From assembly GCA_900315805.1 (NCBI GenBank), contig ONAN01000001.1, forward strand, positions 167,934 to 231,933: 64,000 bases of DNA, written 5' to 3'. The notes under the pieces are model-generated. The model ran no database searches. It worked only from the letters and a program-made list of their open reading frames with translations, and was not told the DNA's origin. The translations under genes were made by a program, and so were the position numbers. The first letter of the stretch is position 1, and each line of letters opens with the position of its first letter. This document shows positions 32,923 through 41,181 of this stretch, one piece after another. Source of the stretch: an uncultured Selenomonadales bacterium. Its GTDB lineage: Bacteria > Bacillota > Negativicutes > Acidaminococcales > Acidaminococcaceae.

Positions 32923-33759
32923 TCAGGCTTCCCCGTGATAACGTTCCTGGTTTTTATGGTAATAGTCAAGGACGATGCCCGCCGTTTCCTCAATGGCACG
33001 GTTCGACACGTTGATGACCATGCAGTGGACGCGGCGCATAATCGCCTTGGCGTATTCCAGTTCCTCGTTGATGCGGTTGATGTCGGCATACACGGCCTTG
33101 TCGGACAGACCCATGGTCTTCAGGCGCGTCGTGCGGATGTCGATCAGCTTGTACGGATCGATCAGAAGGCCGATGATGCGGTGCGGCGGCACCTTGAACA
33201 GTTCCGGCGGCGGCGCGATTTCCGGCACCAGGGGCACGTTCGCCACTTTGAGCTGTTTGTTGGCCAGGTACATGGACAGCGGAGTCTTCGAAGTACGGGA
33301 AACGCCGATGATGACGATGTCCGCCTTCAGGAGGCCCAGGGGATTCTTGCCGTCGTCGTATTTGACGGCGAATTCAATGGCTTCGACACGCTTGAAATAT
33401 TCATGGTCCAGGGCGTGGATCAGGCCGGCCTGGTTCTTCGGCATCAGGCCGGAGTTCTTTTCAATGGCACGCAGCATCGGTCCCAGTACGTCGACGACCT
33501 GCAGGTTCAGGGCCAGGGCCCGGTCCGCCAGGTGTTTGCGCAGTTCCGCGCTGACAATCGTATAGCAGACGACGGCGTGGTTCTCCTTCGCTTCTTCCAG
33601 CGTGCGGTCGATCTGCTGCTTATTGTTTACATAAGGAATACGGATGACGTCGAACTGGGTTTCCGTAAACTGGCTTACCGTCGCCTTGATGACCGATTCC
33701 GCCGTACCGCCGATGGAATCGGACAATGCATAGATGACGGGGTTCTTCGAGTTACCTAT
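32923..33759 (-). CDS. PPDK regulatory protein (bifunctional kinase/pyrophosphorylase)
   Basis: About 278 residues. Family blocks: YALSDSIGGTAESVIKATVSQF at the N-terminus, VSRTSKTPLSMYLAN (P-loop-like, about 150), VPLVPEIAPP and GLLIDPYKL. Relatives switch pyruvate phosphate dikinase or PEP synthase on and off by ADP-dependent phosphorylation and phosphate-dependent dephosphorylation of a Thr. No ATG, GTG or TTG exists at the family N-terminus. A GGGAGGG ribosome site lies 7 bases before an ATA (33759) and 4 before an ATC (33762), so a non-canonical start is likely; the ATA is used here. An in-frame ATG lies about 33 codons upstream inside the preceding gene. The gene overlaps the CcpN-like gene by 8 bases. 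Confidence 0.88.
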   Translation of the reverse strand: MGNSKNPVIYALSDSIGGTAESVIKATVSQFTETQFDVIRIPYVNNKQQIDRTLEEAKENHAVVCYTIVSAELRKHLADRALALNLQVVDVLGPMLRAIEKNSGLMPKNQAGLIHALDHEYFKRVEAIEFAVKYDDGKNPLGLLKADIVIIGVSRTSKTPLSMYLANKQLKVANVPLVPEIAPPPELFKVPPHRIIGLLIDPYKLIDIRTTRLKTMGLSDKAVYADINRINEELEYAKAIMRRVHCMVINVSNRAIEETAGIVLDYYHKNQERYHGEA

Positions 33760-34405
33760 GATCGTTCCCTCCCTTGCCTTCTGCGATATCCACCAGCAGC
33801 CTGGTGAAATTCGTCTTGGTGATGCGGCCGACGATTTCGTAACTGCGGGTCTCTTCATCCACGCAGCGCACGACCGGCAGGCCGTCCACCTCGTTGTCAA
33901 TGACTTTGCGCGCCGCGGCGGCGACGGATTCTTCCGGCGTGACCATGACCATTTTCGACAAGGGGGTCATGACCATGACGACCGGCACATCCTTCAGGTC
34001 CCCGCTGTTGTTCGTCGCGGCCTTCAATAAGTCTTTGCGGGACACGACGCCGACGAGCAGGTTCTTTTCATCGACGATGTACACGGAACCGACATCTTCC
34101 AAAAACATGGTGACGACGGCTTCGTACGCGTTTTTGTCATTGGTGATTGCAATGGGCATGGACTGGATGTCCCCCACGCGGATGGCGGAAATTTCCTCCA
34201 TCAGCATGCCCAGCGTATTCTTTCCTGTATAAAAATACCCTACTTTCGGACGCGCGTCAATGATGCCCCCCATCACGAGGATGGCGAGGTCGCTGCGCAG
34301 GGCGGCGCGGGTCACATTCAGCTGACGGGCGATATGGTCGCCTGTGATGGGACCGCTTTGCCGCACGATTTCGGCGATGCGTTTCTGTCTGTTGCTCAGT
34401 GCCAT
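33752..34405 (-). CDS. CcpN-like repressor (HTH plus two CBS domains)
   Basis: 217 residues. An N-terminal winged HTH (about 5-60: RQKRIAEIVRQSGPITGDHIARQLNVTRAALRSDLAIL) precedes two CBS domains (about 80-205) with GSVYIVDEKNLLVGVVSRKDLLKA and DGLPVVRC. In Bacillus, CcpN represses gluconeogenic genes and its gene is paired with the PPDK regulatory protein gene, as here. The ATG at 34405 follows AAAGGGTGA; the frame runs 15 codons further upstream without need. It is first in the operon, with a good promoter at 34510-34538. Confidence 0.92.
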   Translation of the reverse strand: MALSNRQKRIAEIVRQSGPITGDHIARQLNVTRAALRSDLAILVMGGIIDARPKVGYFYTGKNTLGMLMEEISAIRVGDIQSMPIAITNDKNAYEAVVTMFLEDVGSVYIVDEKNLLVGVVSRKDLLKAATNNSGDLKDVPVVMVMTPLSKMVMVTPEESVAAAARKVIDNEVDGLPVVRCVDEETRSYEIVGRITKTNFTRLLVDIAEGKGGNDHR

Positions 34406-34509
34406 TGGATGACTCACCCTTTCTGTTGTCGGGCCTGAACCGTTTTCCAACGGGAAAACCGGATGATATAGGACGTATTTTGTATTATGACACCATATAG
34501 TATACGCTA

Positions 34510-34538
34510 ATTATAGGAAATTTTTAGAAATTGTGCAA
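34510..34538 (-). promoter_or_regulatory. Promoter of the ccpN-like/ppsR operon
   Basis: TTGCAC (34538-34533), a 17-base spacer and TATAAT (34515-34510). The roughly 100-base leader holds a perfect 7-bp inverted repeat GTTTTCC-N4-GGAAAAC (34442-34459), a possible operator. The rest of 34539-34649 carries no gene or clear signal. Confidence 0.75.
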
Positions 34539-34649
34539 CTTATTTTTTCAATTTCTTCATTAAATCATGTAAAAATTTCCCAGATGGTCATACTATACGT
34601 CCTGCAGCCAGACCCGGCCGCAAGGGTGAAACGCTTCCGGAAGACGGTC

Positions 34650-35447
34650 TTACCAGCCGCGGCCGGCACCGCCGCCTCCGCCGGAACCACCGCCGAAGCC
34701 GCCACCGCCTCCACCGAAGCCGCCGCCTCCGAAGCCACCTCCGAAGAAGCCGCCACCGTAGTAGATACCGCCGTGCCGCGTCCTGCGGAATCCGCCGCCG
34801 CCACCGCCGCCGGGGCCCCCGAAAAAGAAGCCGAACAGGATGAGGGCGACGACGATGAAGGCCGCCACGTCGGACATGTCGATTTCCCGGGTGCGGCCGG
34901 CAAAGCGCGTATTGGCGGAAACATCGAGATTCTTGATTTCCAGGTTATATTCCTTTAAGACGGTCTGCAGTACTGCCGTGTACCCTTTGGCGATGCCCTG
35001 GTCGTAGTTCCCCTGGCGGAAATAGGGCAGCATGTAGTCGTCCTGGATCCGCCCGGCCAGGCCGTCCGGCAGGGCGCCTTCGAGCCCGTAGCCCACTTCG
35101 ATGCGGGAGCGGCGGTCGTCCACTGCAACGAGGATGAGGACGCCGTTGTTCAGCTTGCGGTCGCCGATGCCCCACTGACGCAGGACCGTGAGGGCGTATT
35201 CCTCCGGTGTCTCCCCTTTCAGGCTCCGCACCGTGAGGACGGCAATCTGGGCCTTCGTCCGTTTGGACAGGGCCCGTGTGTAGACGTTGATCACCTTTTC
35301 CGTCTGGGCGGAAAGGACGCCGGCCTCATCCACGACGAACGTCCCGTCCGCCGGTTTCGCCGGAACGGACGGCGCGGCCAGGGCCTGTGCGGAAGGCAGG
35401 AACAGGACCTGCAGCAGCAGCAGGCAGAGCACAAATATCTTCTTCAA
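34650..35447 (-). CDS. TPM-domain protein with Gly-rich tail (YgcG family)
   Basis: 265 residues. A signal peptide covers about 1-24. The TPM domain (about 38-170) has VVDEAGVLSAQTEKVINVY, QIAVLTVRSLKGETPEEYAL, WGIGDRKLNNGVLILVAVDDRRSRIEVGYGLEGALPDG and the YFRQGNYDQGI block. One membrane helix (about 196-212) is followed by an almost pure Gly/Phe tail. It probably faces the periplasm or outer surface with the tail inside. The function is not settled. The start is TTG, 7 bases after AAGGGG. It lies 26 bases after lemA, its usual partner. Confidence 0.88.
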   Translation of the reverse strand: MKKIFVLCLLLLQVLFLPSAQALAAPSVPAKPADGTFVVDEAGVLSAQTEKVINVYTRALSKRTKAQIAVLTVRSLKGETPEEYALTVLRQWGIGDRKLNNGVLILVAVDDRRSRIEVGYGLEGALPDGLAGRIQDDYMLPYFRQGNYDQGIAKGYTAVLQTVLKEYNLEIKNLDVSANTRFAGRTREIDMSDVAAFIVVALILFGFFFGGPGGGGGGGFRRTRHGGIYYGGGFFGGGFGGGGFGGGGGGFGGGSGGGGGAGRGW

Positions 35448-35473
35448 TGGAATGCCCCTTCCGATAAAGCCGG

Positions 35474-36028
35474 TCAGAATTTGACCTGCGGCACCTTCTT
35501 GGCGGATTCGTCCGCCTTGAAATAGTCACGGGCGGAAAAGCCCATCATACCTGCCACGACGTTCGTCGGGAAGGTCTTGATCTTCGTGTTGAACTGCTGA
35601 GCCGCCGTATTGTAGTCACGGCGCGCCACGGCCAGACGGTTTTCCGTGCCGGCCAGTTCGTCCTGCAGCTGGATGAAGTTCGTGTTCGCCTTCAACTGCG
35701 GATAGGCTTCGGAAATCGCCAGCAGGCGGGACAAGGCATTGCTCAGTTCGCCGTTTGCGGCGGCCGTTTCACGGACCGTCGAAGCGCCGGCCAGTTTGCT
35801 GCGCGCGTTGGATACATCGGCAAAAACTTTTTCTTCATGCGAGGCGTATCCTTTTACGGTATTGACGAGATTCGGAATCAGGTCGTTCCGGCGCTGCAGC
35901 TGGTTTTCCACCTGGCTCCACTGGGCCGTCACATTTTCGTTGGCGGCGACGAGGCCGTTGTAGGTGCTGAAACAGAAACCGCCCACAATCACGACGACCG
36001 CAATCAGGGCAATAAGGAATTTCTTCAT
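35474..36028 (-). CDS. lemA: LemA family protein
   Basis: 184 residues. One N-terminal membrane anchor (about 5-24), then the all-helical LemA domain: NENVTAQWSQVENQLQRRNDLIPNLVNTVKGYA and a C-terminal block YNTAAQQFNTKIKTFPTNVVAGMMGF. LemA and TPM genes form pairs across bacteria; a shared membrane-associated role is assumed but undefined. The ATG follows CGGAGGAG. No promoter was identified in 36029-36173, which is AT-rich and empty. Confidence 0.93.
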   Translation of the reverse strand: MKKFLIALIAVVVIVGGFCFSTYNGLVAANENVTAQWSQVENQLQRRNDLIPNLVNTVKGYASHEEKVFADVSNARSKLAGASTVRETAAANGELSNALSRLLAISEAYPQLKANTNFIQLQDELAGTENRLAVARRDYNTAAQQFNTKIKTFPTNVVAGMMGFSARDYFKADESAKKVPQVKF

Positions 36029-36173
36029 ATCGTTCTCTCCTCCGTATTTTAATTTATATTTAACTGATAGGAATTACAGGATATCGACTTCCCGTATAAC
36101 TTTATCGTACAGGACGCCAATCGGCCTGTCAATAGAACGGGCGGCCCCATTTGTGAACAGATTGCAAAACCAT

Positions 36174-36211
36174 AAAGGAAGAACCGCCGGTTTTTCCAAA
36201 TCGGCGGTTCC
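36174..36211 (-). terminator. Terminator of metK
   Basis: GAACCGCCG (36181-36189) pairs exactly with CGGCGGTTC (36202-36210) across 12 bases. On the minus strand the tail TTCCTTT is only moderately T-rich. Confidence 0.7.
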
Positions 36212-36260
36212 CATGGTTTTCTTCAATTTTCGGCAGCCGTTATACGGTGCCGTGCAGGCC

Positions 36261-37439
36261 TTATAACCCGGCCTGTTCCTTCAGGGCAGCGGCCTTGTCC
36301 GTGTGTTCCCAGGGCAGGTCCACGTCCGTGCGGCCGAAATGGCCGTAAGCGGCGGTCTGTTTGTAGATCGGGCGGCGCAGGTTCAGGCTGCGGATGATGC
36401 CCGTCGGGCTGAGGGCGAAGTTCTTGACGACCAGTTCGGCAATCTTGTCGTCCGGCAGTTTGCCCGTGCCGAAGGTATCGACCAGCACGGAAACCGGTTT
36501 GGCCACGCCGATGGCATAGGCCAGCTGGATTTCGCAGCGTTTCGCCAGGCCGGCAGCCACGATGTTCTTGGCCACGTAACGGGCTGCGTAGGCAGCGGAA
36601 CGGTCCACCTTGGAGGGGTCCTTGCCGCTGAAGGCGCCGCCGCCGTGACGGGCCATGCCGCCGTAGGTATCGACGATGATCTTACGGCCGGTCAGGCCGC
36701 TGTCGCCGGCAGGACCGCCGATGACGAAACGGCCCGTCGGGTTGATGAAGTATTTGGTCTTGTCGTCCAGCAGCGCAGCCGGAACGACCGGTTTGATGAC
36801 CTGTTCGATGATGTCTTTGCGGATCTGTTCCTGCGTCACATCGGGATCGTGCTGGGCGGAAACGACGATGGTGTCCACGCGGACCGGTTTGTCGTCGTCA
36901 TATTCCACGGTGACCTGGGTCTTGCCGTCGGGACGCAGGTAAGCCAGCGTCTTGTTCTTGCGGACTTCCGCCAGGCGGCGGGCCAGCTTGTGGGCCAGGG
37001 AAATGGGCAGCGGCATCAGTTCCGGCGTTTCATCGCAGGCATAACCGAACATCATGCCCTGGTCGCCGGCACCGGTCTCGTCGTCCTGGGCAGCGCCTTC
37101 CTTGGCTTCCAGCGCCTTGTCGACGCCCATGGCGATATCGGAAGACTGCTCGTCGATGGAGATCAGCACCCCGCAAGTGGAACCGTCGAACCCGTATTTG
37201 GCACGGTCATAGCCGATGTCCAGCACGGTCTGGCGGGCAATTTTCGGGATGTCCACGAAGCATTCCGTGGAAATTTCGCCGACGATATGGATCTGGCCGG
37301 TCGTGACGAGGGTTTCGCAGGCCACGCGGCCATTAGGATCTTTTTCCAGGATGGCATCGAGGATGGCATCGGAAATCTGGTCGGCCATTTTATCAGGATG
37401 GCCTTCCGTTACGGATTCAGAAGTAAACAGTTTACGCAT
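36261..37439 (-). CDS. metK: S-adenosylmethionine synthetase
   Basis: 392 residues, the family size. Makes SAM from Met and ATP. Signatures: [13 protein letters not shown] at the N-terminus, [12 protein letters not shown] (about 115), and the P-loop-like [19 protein letters not shown] (about 255). The ATG at 37439 follows AAAGGAG by 7 bases; the open frame upstream crosses the riboswitch terminator. Expression is controlled by a SAM-I riboswitch, so the product represses its own gene. Confidence 0.98.
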   Translation of the reverse strand: MRKLFTSESVTEGHPDKMADQISDAILDAILEKDPNGRVACETLVTTGQIHIVGEISTECFVDIPKIARQTVLDIGYDRAKYGFDGSTCGVLISIDEQSSDIAMGVDKALEAKEGAAQDDETGAGDQGMMFGYACDETPELMPLPISLAHKLARRLAEVRKNKTLAYLRPDGKTQVTVEYDDDKPVRVDTIVVSAQHDPDVTQEQIRKDIIEQVIKPVVPAALLDDKTKYFINPTGRFVIGGPAGDSGLTGRKIIVDTYGGMARHGGGAFSGKDPSKVDRSAAYAARYVAKNIVAAGLAKRCEIQLAYAIGVAKPVSVLVDTFGTGKLPDDKIAELVVKNFALSPTGIIRSLNLRRPIYKQTAAYGHFGRTDVDLPWEHTDKAAALKEQAGL

Positions 37440-37523
37440 AACAAAACTCCTTTCGTTGATAAACAGGTTGAAAGTAAATATCAGAAACAATCTATATACT
37501 GGTCTCATCTGAACGGGAGGCAC

Positions 37524-37690
37524 AAAAAAAGATGCCCTCGCAAGATGTGAGAGCATCGGATAATCTTGTCCTCATCTTGCGATTTCTCGTAAGGAATTAG
37601 CACCGTTGCAAGGCCCTCCGGCCTTCCATGGTTGCTGCGGTTTCACAGGGCCAGTTCCCTCCGCCGCTCGTGATGAGATATTCACTTTTC
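37524..37690 (-). promoter_or_regulatory. SAM-I (S-box) riboswitch with terminator, upstream of metK
   Basis: Aptamer landmarks on the minus strand: P1 5' strand CTCATC (about 37677-37672), the S-box core GCGGAGGGAACTGGCCC and GAAACCGCAGCAACC, a GGCCGGAGGGCC hairpin, GGTGCTAATTCC, and P1 3' strand GATGAG (37576-37571). The expression platform ends in a terminator, GATGC.CTC with GAG.GCATC (37557-37531), plus seven T. CGCAAGATG (37581-37573) can pair with CATCTTGCG (37548-37540) as the alternative antiterminator. SAM binding should favour P1 and termination. Confidence 0.95.
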
Positions 37691-37696
37691 GGATTC

Positions 37697-37724
37697 ATTA
37701 TAGCAGGTTATCTGCAGAATGCAA
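37697..37724 (-). promoter_or_regulatory. Promoter of the metK riboswitch transcript
   Basis: TTGCAT (37724-37719), a 16-base spacer and an extended -10 TGC-TATAAT (TATAAT at 37702-37697). The transcript start falls at the 5' edge of the aptamer. Confidence 0.8.
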
Positions 37725-37789
37725 TAGGTTGACCGGCAATTTTAAAGTTTGTTTACAATTAAGATTTTCTCTCAATTACAGAAGAATCT

Positions 37790-39001
37790 TTACTGCTTTG
37801 CCGCACGCCGTTCCAGGACGCGGTCGATCAGGCGCAGCGCCACGTCGTCCTTGGACATCTTTTCCAGGCTTTCCACCGTGCCGTCCGGATACAGGAACTT
37901 GACGATGTTCGTGTCCGTGTTGAAGCCGGCACCGGCCTGGGACACATCGTTGGCGACGATCATGTCCAGGTTCTTCTTGCGGACCTTGGCGGCGGCGTTT
38001 TCCAGCAGGTGCTGCGTTTCCGCGGCAAAGCCCACGAGGAACTGCTGCTGCTTGTGCGAGCCGAGGATCTTTAAAATGTCCGGGTTCTGGTCCATGACGA
38101 CGGTCATGCCGTCTTCCGGGTCGATTTTCTTGATTTTCTGGTCCGCCACATCGCGCGGTTTGAAATCGGCCACGGCGGCCGCCTTGATGACGACGTCCAC
38201 GTCGGGATAGGCAGCCAGGCAGGCGTCCAGCATCTGTTGCGTCGTCTCCACGCGCACGACTTTCGCATACGGCGGAGGCGTCAGGGCGCTCGGACCGGTG
38301 ACGAGGGTCACGTCGGCACCCTGGAGAAGTGCTTCCCGGGCCACGGCATAGCCCATCTTGCCGCTGCTGCGGTTGCCCACGTAGCGGACGGGATCAATCG
38401 GTTCCCGCGTGCCGGCGGCCGTGACGAGGAAACGCAGGCCGCGCAGGCGTCCTTCCCGCAGGGCCGTGAAGCGTTCCAGGAAGGCGATGATTTCCGGCAC
38501 TTCGGGCAGGCGGCCGGGGCCGTTCACGCCGCAGGCCAAATGTCCCGCGTCCGGTTCCATGACCGTGTAGCCGCGGCGCCGCAGCGTCTCCAGGTTTGCC
38601 TGGGTGGCCGGATTGGTATACATACCGGAATTCATGGCCGGGCAGACGATTTTCGGGCAGGGCGTGGCCAAAAGGACCGTGCTCAGCAGGTCATCGGCGA
38701 GCCCGCAGGCCGCCTTGGCCAGAATGTTCGCCGTGGCCGGCGCCACGACCAGCAGATCCGCCCACTTGGCCAGGGCAATATGTTCCACGCTGTGTTCGCC
38801 CCGGTTGTCCCACATGGTGACTGCCGCCGGGTTGCCGCTGATTTCGGAAAAGAGCAGCGGCGAAACGAACTTCGTGGCATGTTCCGTCATAACGACACGG
38901 ACCTCGGCGCCGCGCTTACGCAGCTTGCTGACCAGGTCCACTGCTTTGTAGATGGCGATACCGCCGGAAACACCCAGCACTATCTTTTTCCCGTTTAACA
39001 T
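37790..39001 (-). CDS. coaBC: Bifunctional phosphopantothenoylcysteine decarboxylase/synthetase
   Basis: 403 residues. The N-terminal CoaC half (about 1-185) binds FMN: VLGVSGGIAIYKAVDL, then the active-site block PAMNSGMYTNPATQANL and ACGVNGPGRLPE. The C-terminal CoaB half (about 190-403) has VTAAGTREPIDPVRYVGNRSSGKMGYA and KAAAVADFKPRD, with the FAAET block near the end. It joins Cys to phosphopantothenate and decarboxylates the product, two coenzyme A steps. The ATG at 39001 follows CAGGAG by 8 bases. It lies 33 bases after rpoZ. Confidence 0.97.
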   Translation of the reverse strand: MLNGKKIVLGVSGGIAIYKAVDLVSKLRKRGAEVRVVMTEHATKFVSPLLFSEISGNPAAVTMWDNRGEHSVEHIALAKWADLLVVAPATANILAKAACGLADDLLSTVLLATPCPKIVCPAMNSGMYTNPATQANLETLRRRGYTVMEPDAGHLACGVNGPGRLPEVPEIIAFLERFTALREGRLRGLRFLVTAAGTREPIDPVRYVGNRSSGKMGYAVAREALLQGADVTLVTGPSALTPPPYAKVVRVETTQQMLDACLAAYPDVDVVIKAAAVADFKPRDVADQKIKKIDPEDGMTVVMDQNPDILKILGSHKQQQFLVGFAAETQHLLENAAAKVRKKNLDMIVANDVSQAGAGFNTDTNIVKFLYPDGTVESLEKMSKDDVALRLIDRVLERRAAKQ

Positions 39002-39034
39002 AGATGTCGCTCCTGTATCGGTGTGCACGCCGCG

Positions 39035-39223
39035 TTATTTTTTGCGCGTGTAGGTGATTTTGCCGTCAGCGATTTCGCGCAGGGCGATGCTGACTTCCTT
39101 TTCCGGCAGGACCTGGCCGGGCTTCGTCAGTTCGCGGGCCCGTTTGGCGGCCAGGATGGCCAGGGTGTACTTGCTGTCGACCAGCGTTGCCAGATAATCG
39201 ATGTTAGGGTCTACCATACTCAT
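39035..39223 (-). CDS. rpoZ: RNA polymerase omega subunit
   Basis: 62 residues, short but in range. The family pattern is IDYLATLVDSKYTLAILAAKRARELTK followed by KEVSIALREIADGKITY. It helps RNA polymerase assembly. It follows gmk by 6 bases, the standard Firmicute order. M1 or M3 could start it; GGAGG lies about 11 bases before M1. Confidence 0.94.
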   Translation of the reverse strand: MSMVDPNIDYLATLVDSKYTLAILAAKRARELTKPGQVLPEKEVSIALREIADGKITYTRKK

Positions 39224-39229
39224 AATGTA

Positions 39230-39871
39230 TCAAGCCTCCGTATTGTGATGAATGATTTTATCGACGATGAAATAGGTGCGCGCCGCGCGGTACCGTTCCG
39301 CTTCCAGAAGCGTCATGACTTTGCGGGTGGCCTTTTCCGCTACATCGTTCACGATGATGTAGTCGTATTCGTTGGCATAGGATAATTCCTTCGTGGCCGA
39401 CGCCAGGCGTTTCTCGATGACGTCGACGGCATCGGTGCCGCGCTTGTAGATGCGGGCGCTGAGTTCTTCCAGCGAAGGGGGGACGATGAAGACGAAGACG
39501 CCCGACGGGAACACCTTCTTAATCTGCAGGGCGCCCTGGATGTCGATTTCCAGCAGCACGTCCTTGCCTTCGTCCAGCAGTTTTTCCACATAGGGACGGG
39601 GCGTGCCGTAATAGTTATCATAAACTTTCGCGTACTCCAGCAGTTCGCCGCGGAAGATCATGTCCTTGACCTGGTCCACGGTCTTGAAGAAGTAGTCCTT
39701 GCCGTCCACTTCGCCGGGGCGGGGCTGCCGGGTCGTGACCGAAATGGAATAGCCTAAATCGGGCAGCTGCTTGCGCAGCATGCTGCAGATGGTGCCTTTC
39801 CCGGCGCCGCTCGGCCCGGATACGACCAGCAGGATGCCCTGGGGTTTCGAATTCGTTTTACGCATAATCAT
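39230..39871 (-). CDS. gmk: Guanylate kinase
   Basis: 213 residues. P-loop SGPSGAGKGTI (about 18-28), the GMP-binding TTRQPRPGEVDGKDYFF, and LEIDIQGALQIKK. It phosphorylates GMP and dGMP. The start is one base beyond the remA stop. ATG codons at 39871 and 39865 are both possible; GAGGA lies about 11 bases before the first. Confidence 0.97.
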   Translation of the reverse strand: MIMRKTNSKPQGILLVVSGPSGAGKGTICSMLRKQLPDLGYSISVTTRQPRPGEVDGKDYFFKTVDQVKDMIFRGELLEYAKVYDNYYGTPRPYVEKLLDEGKDVLLEIDIQGALQIKKVFPSGVFVFIVPPSLEELSARIYKRGTDAVDVIEKRLASATKELSYANEYDYIIVNDVAEKATRKVMTLLEAERYRAARTYFIVDKIIHHNTEA

Positions 39872-39872
39872 A

Positions 39873-40133
39873 TCAGTCGTCTTCCTCTTCCGTATCAGAA
39901 TTTACCCGGTTTGCCACCGTTTCCGGCTGTACAGCCGACAGGATGATGTGGCCGCTGTCCGTCACAATGACGGCGCGGGTGCGGCGGCCGTACGTGGCGT
40001 CGATCAGCATGCCCTTTTCGCGGGCTTCCTGGATGATGCGCTTGATCGGTGCCGATTCTGGACTGATGATGGATACAATGCGGTTGGCGGCGACGATGTT
40101 GCCGAAACCGATGTTGATCAACTTGATATCCAT
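39873..40133 (-). CDS. remA: RemA-like DNA-binding regulator (DUF370)
   Basis: 86 residues. The family block [32 protein letters not shown] is unmistakable, with [28 protein letters not shown]. In Bacillus RemA activates biofilm-matrix and osmoprotection genes as a ring-shaped DNA-binding oligomer; targets here are unknown. An acidic tail (SDTEEEDD) ends the protein. The ATG at 40133 follows GGGAGG by 9 bases, preferred over the longer frame. The order yicC-remA-gmk-rpoZ is conserved. Confidence 0.94.
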   Translation of the reverse strand: MDIKLINIGFGNIVAANRIVSIISPESAPIKRIIQEAREKGMLIDATYGRRTRAVIVTDSGHIILSAVQPETVANRVNSDTEEEDD

Positions 40134-40150
40134 GAAAGGATTCCTCCCTG

Positions 40151-41062
40151 TCATTCGATGTTCTGGATCTGTTCGCGGATCTTTTCAATTTCCGCCTTGA
40201 TTTCCACAACGGTTTTCGCCAGTTCGAAATCGTTGGCTTTGGATGCGATGGTGTTGGCTTCGCGGTTGAACTCCTGAATCAGGAAGTCCAGCTTGCGGCC
40301 CACGGGTTCGCCGGACTGGAGGATTGTGCGGAACTGCCGGATGTGGCTCTTCAGGCGGACGATTTCCTCCGTGATGCTGATGCGGTCGGCGAAAATGGCC
40401 ACTTCCTGCAGCACCCGTTCGGGGTCGATGGCGACACCCGTTTCCGGCTGCAGTTCGCGCAGGCGGTCTTTCAGGCGGACCAGCAGCTTCTCCTCGTATT
40501 CGCGGACGACCTGCGGGGCCCGGGCCTCGATGGTCTCCACATCTTTTTCGATGATGTCGAGCCGTTTATAGAAATCGCCTTCGATGTTCTTTCCTTCGGT
40601 TTCCCGCATGCTGACCAGATTGGCCACGGCCTCGTCCACGGCGGTCTTCACTTTGGGCCAGTAGGCGTCGCAGTCGAACAGGCCTTCCTGGGTCCGGATG
40701 ACTTCGGGATAACGGGCCAGGCTGAGGATTTCCGACTGGTCGTTGAAGACGGGGTCTTCCACGCCGATGGCCCTGCCCACTTCCAGCAGGGCTTCGTGAT
40801 AGGCTTTGGCCAGCGGTTTGTCCACCGTGACCTTGATGGCGTCTTCGCTCGTATAGGAAGCGGTCACGAAGACATCGATGCGGCCGCGCGCCACGGAAGC
40901 CAGGATGGTCTTGCGGATCTTGTCTTCCAGAGGATTCAAAAAGTGCGGCAGCCGGATGGCTGTTTCCGTGTACCGGTGGTTCACGGTCTTTATCTCGACG
41001 ACGACGGAAAAGTTCTCTTCTTCGTATGCGCCCCGGCCGAAACCGGTCATGCTCTTTAGCAT
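40151..41062 (-). CDS. yicC: YicC family endoribonuclease
   Basis: 303 residues. N-terminal [11 protein letters not shown] and [12 protein letters not shown], and the C-terminal [36 protein letters not shown] and [21 protein letters not shown] blocks are diagnostic. E. coli YicC is a toroidal endoribonuclease linked to small-RNA decay. It heads the yicC-remA-gmk-rpoZ-coaBC operon behind a strong promoter. The ATG follows AAGGAGG. Confidence 0.95.
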   Translation of the reverse strand: MLKSMTGFGRGAYEEENFSVVVEIKTVNHRYTETAIRLPHFLNPLEDKIRKTILASVARGRIDVFVTASYTSEDAIKVTVDKPLAKAYHEALLEVGRAIGVEDPVFNDQSEILSLARYPEVIRTQEGLFDCDAYWPKVKTAVDEAVANLVSMRETEGKNIEGDFYKRLDIIEKDVETIEARAPQVVREYEEKLLVRLKDRLRELQPETGVAIDPERVLQEVAIFADRISITEEIVRLKSHIRQFRTILQSGEPVGRKLDFLIQEFNREANTIASKANDFELAKTVVEIKAEIEKIREQIQNIE

Positions 41063-41112
41063 GGAAATGCCTCCTTGCGTATGGTATACTACTACTGTTA
41101 AACTGTTTTCCT

Positions 41113-41141
41113 ATTATACATCAATCGGCCCCTTAAATCAA
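41113..41141 (-). promoter_or_regulatory. Promoter of the yicC-remA-gmk-rpoZ-coaBC operon
   Basis: TTGATT (41141-41136), a 17-base spacer and TATAAT (41118-41113), 50 bases before the yicC start and divergent from rqcH. Confidence 0.8.
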
Positions 41142-41181
41142 CCGAACGGCCGTCAAAACTAAAGCAAGAGGAAGAAAAACC

